This document shows positions 7,663-12,933 of a DNA stretch of 12,933 nt, one piece after another. The notes beneath the pieces are model-generated. The model searched no databases and was not told the origin of the DNA. It was given only the letters and a program-made list of their open reading frames with translations. A program made the translations under genes and the position numbers. The stretch lies in contig CAYWRY010000118.1 of the NCBI GenBank assembly GCA_964460485.1, positions 1 to 12,933 on the forward strand, in the 5' to 3' direction. Source of the stretch: VGRF01 sp964460485 (GTDB lineage: Bacteria > Myxococcota_A > UBA9160 > UBA6930). Position 1 is the first letter of the stretch, and the number at the start of each line of letters is the position of its first letter.

Positions 7663-7685
7663 TGCGCTGCTGGAAGCGCAGCGCA
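7663..7685. repeat. 8-bp inverted repeat upstream of the DUF3604 gene
   Basis: TGCGCTGC (7663-7670) and GCAGCGCA (7678-7685) form a perfect 8-bp stem with a 7-base loop. It lies in the 99-base divergent gap between ilvD and the DUF3604 gene, immediately before the only GGAG (7687-7690) ahead of the ATG. As RNA it could affect ribosome access; as DNA it could be an operator. A weak TATCAT at 7648-7653 lacks a recognisable -35 partner. Chance formation in GC-rich DNA is possible. Confidence 0.3.
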
Positions 7686-7702
7686 CGGAGAGCCGCCGCC
7701 GC

Positions 7703-9634
7703 ATGAGAGCCGAGCCCTTGCTGCGTTTCGCCGCGCTCTGCCTGCTGACGCAATTCGGTGTCGGGGCCGCGCGCGCTCGAGAGGCGACCGCGCCGCCCTT
7801 CGTGCGCACCGAGACGCGCGAGCCCTGCGCCGCCCACGACCCGCTGCGCGCGCCGTTCTTCGGCGACACGCACGTGCACACCGCCTACTCGCAGGACGCC
7901 AGCACCCAGGGCACGCGCACCACGCCGCGCGACGCCTATCGCTTCGCGCGCGGCGACGCGATCGCCATCCAGCCCTGGCGCGACGACGGCAGCTCGCTGC
8001 GCTCGGTGCGGCTCGCCCGCCCGCTCGACTTCGCAGCGGTCACCGACCACGCCGAGCAGATCGGCGAACTGCACGTCTGCAAGACGCCGGGCGCGCCCGG
8101 CCACGGCTCGCTCGTCTGTCTGCTCTACCGCAACTGGCCGCGCGCAGCGTTCTTCGTGATGAACGCCGCCTACTCCTCGGGCGGCGAGCGCTTCGGCTTC
8201 TGCGGCGAGAGCGGCGCGCGCTGCCTCGAGGCCGCGCAGCACGTCTGGCGCGACACCCAGGCCGCCGCCGAAGAGGCGTACGACCGCAGCGCCGCCTGCC
8301 GCTTCACCAGCTTCGTCGCCTACGAGTGGACGAGCGGCGTCGACAGCGGCAAGAACCTGCACCGCAACGTGATCTTCCGGAACGCGCACGTCCCGAGGCT
8401 CCCAATCAGCACGATGGAGACGGGCCCCAATGCCGCGCAGCTCTGGGACGCGCTCGCGCGGGAGTGCGTCGCCGGCACGCCGGGCTGCGACGCGCTCACC
8501 ATCCCCCACAACTCGAATCTCGACGGCGGCCTGATGTTCCAGTCCGCGCGCGCACTCGGCGCGCCGATCGACGCCGCGGAGGCGCGCATTCGCTCGCGCT
8601 GGGAACCCCTCGTCGAGGTGTATCAGCACAAGGGCGACTCGGAGTGCCTGCTGGGCGGCGACACCAGCGACGAGGCCTGCGGCTTCGAGAAGCTTCCCTA
8701 CGACAACTTCGGCGGGCGCTACTTCGCGTTCCGACGCGAGCCGCCGCAGCGCGTGCAGTACGTGCGCGAGGCGCTGAAGCGTGGGCTCGCCTACGAGCGC
8801 GAGCTCGGCGCGAACCCGTTCCGTTTCGGCCTGCTCGCCAGCACCGACACGCATCTCGGCACGCCCGGCCTGGCGAGCGAGCGCGGCTTCCCGGGGCACG
8901 GCGGCGCGGGCGCGGCGGACGCGAGCGAGCTGCCGCCCGGCCTGCCCGACGACGTGGAGTTCAGCCCGGGCGGCCTCGCCGTGGTGTGGGCCGAGGAGAA
9001 CTCGCGCGACGCGCTGTTCGCCGCGATGCAGCGGCGCGAGGTCTACGGCACGAGCGGCACGCGGTCCGTCGTGCGCTTCTTCGGCGGCTTTGCGCTGCCC
9101 GCAAAGCTGTGCGGCGATCCCGAGTTCGTCGCGAAGGGCTACGCACACGGCGTGCCGATGGGGGGCGAGCTGCGCGCGACGCCCCAGAGCGCGGCGCCGC
9201 GCTTCGCCGTGCTCGCGGCGAAGGATGCGGGCTCGCGCGCGGAGCCGGGCGCGGACCTCGAGCGGGTGCAGATCGTGAAGGGCTGGCTCGACGCGCGCGG
9301 CGCGGCCCACGAGCGCGTGATCGACGTCGCCGGCGGAGCGACCGGCGCGAGCGTCGACCCGCGCACCTGCGAGCCGAGAGGCCGCGGACACGCGCGCCTC
9401 TGCGGCGTCTGGCAGGACCCGAGCTTCGACCCCGCGCAGCCCGCGTTCTACTACGCGCGCGTGCTCGAGACCCCGAGCTGCCGCTGGAGCCAGCGCGTCT
9501 GCGTCGCGAGGCGCGTCGACTGCGCGAAGCCGGAGACGATCGGCGAGGGTCTCGAAGCCTGCTGCGCCCCCGAGCATCGTCCGGCGATTCGCGAGCGCGC
9601 GTGGACCTCGCCGATCTGGGTCGGCCCCGAGTGA
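7703..9634 (+). CDS. Secreted DUF3604 protein, PHP-like predicted metal-dependent hydrolase
   Basis: The 643-residue product begins with a signal peptide (MRAEPLLRF, a hydrophobic core, then GAARA at about residues 20-24), so it is probably periplasmic or outside the cell. The mature protein has the DUF3604 signatures: FFGDTHVHTAYS (H57, H59), AVTDHAE (D115, H116), IPHNSN (H269) and STDTH (D382, H384). The HxH, DH and later H/D motifs resemble the metal site of the PHP superfamily, so hydrolysis of a phosphate or other ester is likely; the substrate is unknown. The mature part contains 18 cysteines, seven of them in the last 110 residues or so, suggesting disulfides. The ATG at 7703 gives the best signal peptide, though GGAG is 12 bases upstream, longer than ideal. 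Its stop overlaps the next gene by four bases (GTGA). Family assignment is strong; biochemical function is unproven. Confidence 0.88.
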   Translation: MRAEPLLRFAALCLLTQFGVGAARAREATAPPFVRTETREPCAAHDPLRAPFFGDTHVHTAYSQDASTQGTRTTPRDAYRFARGDAIAIQPWRDDGSSLRSVRLARPLDFAAVTDHAEQIGELHVCKTPGAPGHGSLVCLLYRNWPRAAFFVMNAAYSSGGERFGFCGESGARCLEAAQHVWRDTQAAAEEAYDRSAACRFTSFVAYEWTSGVDSGKNLHRNVIFRNAHVPRLPISTMETGPNAAQLWDALARECVAGTPGCDALTIPHNSNLDGGLMFQSARALGAPIDAAEARIRSRWEPLVEVYQHKGDSECLLGGDTSDEACGFEKLPYDNFGGRYFAFRREPPQRVQYVREALKRGLAYERELGANPFRFGLLASTDTHLGTPGLASERGFPGHGGAGAADASELPPGLPDDVEFSPGGLAVVWAEENSRDALFAAMQRREVYGTSGTRSVVRFFGGFALPAKLCGDPEFVAKGYAHGVPMGGELRATPQSAAPRFAVLAAKDAGSRAEPGADLERVQIVKGWLDARGAAHERVIDVAGGATGASVDPRTCEPRGRGHARLCGVWQDPSFDPAQPAFYYARVLETPSCRWSQRVCVARRVDCAKPETIGEGLEACCAPEHRPAIRERAWTSPIWVGPE

Positions 9635-10455
9635 GGCGCCCGCTGCTGCGCTTCGCCGCGCTCGGCGTCGCGATCTTCGCGCTCGACCGCGCCGTGGGAG
9701 CCCGCCTCGCGCAGGAGCCACCCTTTCCTCCCGGCGCCGTCGTGAGCGACGACGCGCTGCTCCTCCACGAAGCGATCGCGCGCGGCTACCACGAGAGCGA
9801 CACGGTGGTGCGCCGCCGCCTGGCGATGAACCTCGCGTTCGCCGAGGGCGCACGAAACCGCGGCGAGGAGGCGCTCGTGCGCGAGGCGCTCGCGCTCGGC
9901 ATGCACGAGAGCGACCTCGTGGTGCAGCGCCGCCTGGTGCAGAAGATGCGCCTCGCGCTGGCGGACCGCGGGCGCGCGCGGGAGCCGACGCAGTCGGAGC
10001 TCGCGGCCTACCTGGCCGCGCATCGCGCGCGCTGGACCGAGCCGGCTCGCGTGCGCGCGACGCAGATCTACTTCGCCACGCGCGAGCGCGCGGAGGCGGC
10101 CGGCGCCGCGCTGCCCGCGGATCCCGACGCCGCGATCGGCCTGGGCGAGCCCCTGCCCTTCGCCGCGCGGCTCCCGGCGCTCTCGCACGGCGAGCTGGCG
10201 CGGCAGCTCGGCGGCGGCTTCGCCGACGCGGTGTTCGCCCAGGAGCCGGGAGCGTGGAGCGCACCGGTCGCGTCGAGCTATGGCTGGCACCGCGTATTCG
10301 TCCACGAGCGCAGCGCGGCGCGCGCCAGCAGGCTGGACGTCGTGCGCGGCGAGGTACGCGAGGCGCTGCTCGCGGAGCGCGGCGCGGCGGCGGTGCGCGC
10401 TGCGCTCACCGAGCTGCGCGCGCGCTACGGCCTCGCGCAGGAGCCGGCGCCGTGA
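9631..10455 (+). CDS. Membrane-anchored parvulin-like peptidyl-prolyl isomerase
   Basis: A 274-residue protein with one N-terminal hydrophobic segment (LLRFAALGVAIFAL, about residues 5-18), so anchored in or exported across the inner membrane. Residues 46-68 and 84-106 are two copies of one motif (EAIARGYHESDTVVRRRL and EALALGMHESDLVVQRRL), 38 residues apart. A parvulin-like domain follows from about residue 140 (ATQIYF, then a divergent middle, then FAQEPGAWSAPVASSYGWHRVFV), and the C-terminus is helical and charged. The order resembles PpiC/SurA-type foldases with N-terminal chaperone helices, but the rotamase domain is divergent and activity is not assured. GTG 9631 overlaps the DUF3604 stop as GTGA with no strong ribosome binding site, which suggests translational coupling. 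The next gene starts the same way. Its partner is probably the exported DUF3604 protein; this is inference from context. Confidence 0.75.
   Translation: MRRPLLRFAALGVAIFALDRAVGARLAQEPPFPPGAVVSDDALLLHEAIARGYHESDTVVRRRLAMNLAFAEGARNRGEEALVREALALGMHESDLVVQRRLVQKMRLALADRGRAREPTQSELAAYLAAHRARWTEPARVRATQIYFATRERAEAAGAALPADPDAAIGLGEPLPFAARLPALSHGELARQLGGGFADAVFAQEPGAWSAPVASSYGWHRVFVHERSAARASRLDVVRGEVREALLAERGAAAVRAALTELRARYGLAQEPAP
10439..10443 (+). promoter_or_regulatory. Ribosome binding site of the HupE-like gene
   Basis: AGGAG lies eight bases before GTG 10452. With the GTGA overlap, this supports that start even though it gives an unusually long region before the signal sequence. Confidence 0.5.
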
Positions 10456-11531
10456 GCGCGCGAGCGCAGAGGACGGCGCGACCGGCGCGGAGCGCGCCGC
10501 TCGGGCGAGCGCGCGGGCGTGGCTGGCGACTCGCCGGCGCCACGCTGGGCGCGCTGCTACTCGCCAGCTCGGCGGCTGCGCACAACCTCGCCCCCGCCTA
10601 CCTCGAGCTGCGCGAGCGGCCGAGCGGCGAAGTCGCCGTGCTGTGGAAGCTGCCCGCCGCGATGCCCCGCGGCGCGCGGCTCGAGCCGGCGCTGCCTTGC
10701 CCCGACGCGGACGCTCCGGCCGCGCATCTCGAAGAGGACGCGGTGCGCTTCGAGTGGCGGCTCGCCTGCGCGCGCCCGCTGGTCGCGCAGCGCGTCGCCG
10801 TGGACGGGCTCGCGGGCAGCGGCACCGACGCGCTCGTGCGCGTCGCCCTCGCGGACGGCCGCGAGGTGCGCGCGATCCTCACTGCGCGCGCCCCGTCGCT
10901 CCTCGTGCCAGCGCGCGAGCGCGCGACCACGGTGCTCGCCAGCTACGCGCGGCTGGGCGTGACGCACCTGTGGAGCGGCCTCGATCACCTGCTGTTCGTG
11001 GCCGGCCTGACGCTCCTGCTCGGCGCGTCGCGGCGCCTCGTCGTCGCGGTCAGCGCCTTCACCGCCGGCCACAGCGCCACGCTGGCGCTGGCCGCGCTCG
11101 GGCTCGTGCGCGTGCCCCAGGCGCTCGTCGAGGTAGCGATCGCTGCGACGATCGTCGCCCTCGCGCTCGGCCTCGCGAGCGCTGCGGCGAGCGGCGGGCC
11201 CACCGGCGGCATCGCGGGGCGCCCTGCGCTGCTGCCGTTCGCGTTCGGGCTGCTGCACGGCCTCGGCTTCGCCGGCGCGCTCGGGGCGCTCGGGCTGCCG
11301 CAGCACGCGATCCCGCTGGCGCTGTTCGCTTTCAACGTCGGCATCGAGGCCGGGCAGCTCGCGTGGGTCGCGCTCCTGCTCGGGCTCGCGCGCGCCGCAC
11401 GCCGCGCGCTGTCGCACTCGCTCGCGAGCCCGCGCAGCCGCGCGCTCGCCCGCGAGCTCGCGACCACGGCGATCGGCGCGCTCGGCGTGTTCTGGTGCCT
11501 CGACCGCGCGGCAGGCTGGCTCTTTCCGTAA
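10452..11531 (+). CDS. HupE/UreJ-family membrane protein with N-terminal periplasmic domain
   Basis: A 359-residue protein. A basic stretch of about 28 residues precedes a signal sequence (LAGATLGALLLASSAAA, then HN). Residues of about 45-160 form a soluble, presumably periplasmic domain, and the rest holds about six membrane helices. Conserved polar motifs lie in the helices: GVTHLWSGLDHLLF (H172, D178, H179), FTAGHSATLAL (H207), FGLLHGLGFAG (H269) and FNVGIEAGQ. These are the family signatures; characterised HupE and UreJ relatives move nickel, and the histidines and aspartate fit metal passage. The long-ectodomain type (HupE/UreJ_2) has no established substrate to my knowledge. GTG 10452 overlaps the preceding stop as GTGA and has AGGAG eight bases upstream; no other start lies between it and the signal sequence. 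No hydrogenase or urease gene is nearby, so a role in those enzymes is not indicated. Confidence 0.85.
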   Translation: MSARAQRTARPARSAPLGRARGRGWRLAGATLGALLLASSAAAHNLAPAYLELRERPSGEVAVLWKLPAAMPRGARLEPALPCPDADAPAAHLEEDAVRFEWRLACARPLVAQRVAVDGLAGSGTDALVRVALADGREVRAILTARAPSLLVPARERATTVLASYARLGVTHLWSGLDHLLFVAGLTLLLGASRRLVVAVSAFTAGHSATLALAALGLVRVPQALVEVAIAATIVALALGLASAAASGGPTGGIAGRPALLPFAFGLLHGLGFAGALGALGLPQHAIPLALFAFNVGIEAGQLAWVALLLGLARAARRALSHSLASPRSRALARELATTAIGALGVFWCLDRAAGWLFP

Positions 11532-11558
11532 CGTGCTCGCCTCCGGCCGCGCCGCACT

Positions 11559-11563
11559 GGAGG
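11559..11563 (+). promoter_or_regulatory. Ribosome binding site of the LLM oxidoreductase
   Basis: A perfect GGAGG five bases before ATG 11569. It rules out the ATG-less upstream alternative near 11533 in the same frame, which lacks such a site and would sit two bases after the HupE-like stop codon. Confidence 0.65.
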
Positions 11564-11568
11564 TGTCG

Positions 11569-12531
11569 ATGCCCCGCGTGAAGCCGTTCCGCTTCGGTGT
11601 CCAGCTCTCGAGCCTGCCACCCGCCGACTGGGCGGAGCGCGTCCGCCAGATCGAGCGCTGGGGATACGACTCGATCCTCTGGCCCGACCACTTCTTCTTC
11701 CCCGAGTGGGATCCCGTCGTCGCGCTGTCGGCGGTCGCCGCGGTCACGACGCGCATCAAGACCGGCACCCTCGTCTACGGGGTCGACTACCGGCACCCCG
11801 TCGTGCTGGCGCGCTCCGCGGCGACCGCGCACGCGCTCTCGGGCGGGCGCGTGGAGTTCGGCATCGGCGCGGGCTGGACCGAGGCCGACTACGTCGAAGC
11901 GGGCCTGCGCTACGACGCCGCGGGCGTGCGCGTGGAGCGCCTCGAGGAAGCGCTGCACGTGATCAAGGGCATTTGGCAGAGCGAGCGCACCAGCTTCGCG
12001 GGCAAGAGCTACCGGGTGACGGGCGCCCAGCGCGCCGTCGAGCTGTCCGCGCCGCCGAAGATCCTGATCGGCGGAGGCGGCAAGAAGGTGCTCGGCGTCG
12101 CGGGCCGGCACGCAGACATCGTCGGGATCAACCCGAAGGTGGCCGAGGGCAAGATCACGGCGGCCGCGGCGCGCGACGGCATGCTCGCGCGCGCCCAGGA
12201 GAAGATTCGCTGGGTGCAGGAAGCTGCGGCCGCCGCCGGCCGCGACTTCGATGCGCTCGAGATCAACGCGCTCGTCTTCGCCACCGTGATCACTGACGAC
12301 CCGAAGCCGGTGCGCGAGCTGCTCGGCAAGCAGGCGGGCATGACGCCCGAGGACGTCGCCGCCTGCCCGCTCTACCTGGTGGGCTCCGTGCGCGAGATCC
12401 AGGACACCCTGCTGCGCCGCCGCGAGGAGCTCGGCTTCAACTACGTGGTCGTGCAGGGGCGCGACTTCGGCCTGCTCGAGAAGTTCGCCGCCGAAGTGGT
12501 CGCACCGCTCGCGCGCACGGACGGGCGATGA
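11569..12531 (+). CDS. LLM-class (luciferase-like) oxidoreductase, probably F420-dependent
   Basis: A 320-residue TIM-barrel flavin/F420 oxidoreductase of the luciferase-like family, substrate unknown. Visible signatures are FRFGVQLSS at the start, GYDSILWPDHFFF, TRIKTGTLVYG, DYRHPVVLARSAAT, LSGGRVEFGIGAGW, RVERLEEALHVIKGIW, FAGKSYRV, PPKILIGGGGKKVLGVAGRHADIVGIN, and a C-terminal LVGSVREIQDTLLRR. The YRHPxxLAR / LSGGRxExGxGAGW / GGGGxxxLxxAxxxAD series resembles the subfamily named after MSMEG_2516, predicted to use cofactor F420; FMN use cannot be excluded from sequence alone. The ATG at 11569 follows GGAGG by five bases, 37 bases after the HupE-like stop, so it may be in the same transcript. 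Its stop overlaps the next gene as ATGA. Confidence 0.88.
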   Translation: MPRVKPFRFGVQLSSLPPADWAERVRQIERWGYDSILWPDHFFFPEWDPVVALSAVAAVTTRIKTGTLVYGVDYRHPVVLARSAATAHALSGGRVEFGIGAGWTEADYVEAGLRYDAAGVRVERLEEALHVIKGIWQSERTSFAGKSYRVTGAQRAVELSAPPKILIGGGGKKVLGVAGRHADIVGINPKVAEGKITAAAARDGMLARAQEKIRWVQEAAAAAGRDFDALEINALVFATVITDDPKPVRELLGKQAGMTPEDVAACPLYLVGSVREIQDTLLRRREELGFNYVVVQGRDFGLLEKFAAEVVAPLARTDGR

Positions 12532-12767
12532 CGAAGCTCGGGATCGACTACGAGAACACCGACCGCACCTGGTGGGAGGCGGGCGGCGCCGAGCTGTGGG
12601 AGGGCATCACCGGCGACCGCGACGCGGGCTCGATCGTCGTGGACGACGACCTCGCCGCCTCGTGGCTCGCCACCGCCGCGACGATTCCCGGCTGGGCGAC
12701 CGGCCCGGAGTACGCGCCGCATCCGATCCGCGCCGCCGCCCTCGGCGAGGACGATCCCGACGCGTGA
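12528..12767 (+). CDS. Small acidic, tryptophan-rich protein of unknown function
   Basis: A 79-residue protein I do not recognise. Coding status is supported by an ATGA overlap with the LLM gene and by codons that end almost without exception in G or C, like its neighbours. It has 16 Asp/Glu against four Lys/Arg, and five tryptophans, in WWEAGG, LWEG, SWLA and GWATG. The C-terminal half (ASWLATAATIPGW, then GPEYAPHPIRAA) looks structured. There is no signal peptide or membrane segment, so it is probably cytoplasmic. Translational coupling to the oxidoreductase suggests it works with that enzyme, perhaps as an accessory protein; this is inference only. Confidence 0.7.
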   Translation: MTKLGIDYENTDRTWWEAGGAELWEGITGDRDAGSIVVDDDLAASWLATAATIPGWATGPEYAPHPIRAAALGEDDPDA

Positions 12768-12788
12768 GCATGCCTGCGAGTGGCCTGC

Positions 12789-12806
12789 GCCGACGCGCGT
12801 GTCGGC
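12789..12806. terminator. Short hairpin after the small acidic gene
   Basis: GCCGAC (12789-12794) pairs with GTCGGC (12801-12806) around six bases, 21 bases after the stop. It is followed by TTCGCC, not a T-tract, so it is at best a weak or factor-dependent stop signal. Confidence 0.25.
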
Positions 12807-12918
12807 TTCGCCGTGCTGGTACGCATCGACGGCGACCCCGTCCGCTCCGCGCGCTGCGCGGTCACGATGTGGGAGATCGCTAGCTTGCGCGCGCGATCGC
12901 CGGCGATTCGGCCGATCC

Positions 12919-12923
12919 GGAGG
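12919..12923 (+). promoter_or_regulatory. Ribosome binding site of the next gene
   Basis: A perfect GGAGG five bases before ATG 12929. Another ATG (12924) directly touches the site and is too close to be used. Confidence 0.5.
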
Positions 12924-12928
12924 ATGGA

Positions 12929-12933
12929 ATGGG
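12929..12933 (+). CDS. First bases of the next gene, partial at window end
   Basis: ATG at 12929-12931 follows the GGAGG described above with ideal spacing. Only five bases are visible, so nothing can be said about the product. The 161 bases before it, back to 12768, hold the small hairpin and no other gene I can support. Confidence 0.35.

Noticed and set aside
6056..7702. Plus-strand open frame antisense to ilvD and in phase with the DUF3604 gene
   Set aside because: The DUF3604 protein has a clear signal peptide starting at 7703; the upstream translation matches no family and lies opposite well-conserved ilvD.
7604..10264. More than 880 codons of open minus-strand frame upstream of ilvD, running antisense through the DUF3604 and PPIase genes
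   Set aside because: The translation is arginine/alanine-rich low-complexity sequence; ilvD has a clear GTG start and ribosome binding site at 7603, and the plus-strand genes carry recognisable family motifs.
10557..11768. 403-codon minus-strand frame opposite the HupE-like gene
   Set aside because: Its composition is typical of a shadow frame, while the plus strand encodes clear membrane helices and HupE motifs.

Overview
This is a very GC-rich (roughly 70% or more in coding parts), densely packed bacterial window with nine genes and the probable first bases of a tenth. Codons end almost always in G or C, which also creates many long spurious reading frames on the opposite strand. Gene content (a proteobacterial-type Rad3-like helicase with a nuclease-like N-terminus, a DUF3604 / PPIase / HupE cluster, and a luciferase-like oxidoreductase of a type often F420-dependent) suggests an uncultured Gram-negative lineage near the former Deltaproteobacteria (for example Myxococcota or Binatota). 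This placement is inference from gene content and base composition; there is no rRNA or other marker here.

Layout. (1) Positions 2-2137, plus strand: a DNA helicase of the XPD/DinG superfamily, cut at its 5' end by the window edge, with the end of a Cas4/RecB-like nuclease domain in front. (2) 2196-3395, minus strand: an ArgE-type M20 deacetylase, convergent with the helicase. (3) 3396-3543: a divergent control region of about 51% GC with an 8-bp inverted repeat. (4) 3544-5824, plus strand: ilvB and ilvN, the two acetolactate synthase subunits, overlapping by 14 nt. (5) 5924-7603, minus strand: ilvD, convergent with ilvBN. ilvC is absent. (6) 7703-11531, plus strand: an apparently translationally coupled three-gene unit made of a secreted, cysteine-rich DUF3604 protein, a membrane-anchored parvulin-like PPIase and a HupE/UreJ-type membrane protein. 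(7) 11569-12767, plus strand: a luciferase-like oxidoreductase overlapping a small acidic, tryptophan-rich protein of unknown function. (8) 12919-12933: a strong ribosome binding site and ATG of the next gene.

The central part serves branched-chain amino acid synthesis: IlvBN makes acetolactate or acetohydroxybutyrate, and IlvD makes the 2-oxo acids after the missing IlvC step. ArgE, divergent from ilvB, acts in arginine synthesis and could share control with it. The least understood and most interesting part is the DUF3604-PPIase-HupE unit. Its layout fits an envelope system in which an exported metal-dependent hydrolase is served by its own foldase and a metal-transporter-like protein; that model is inference. 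No tRNA, rRNA, CRISPR array, insertion sequence or attachment site was recognised.
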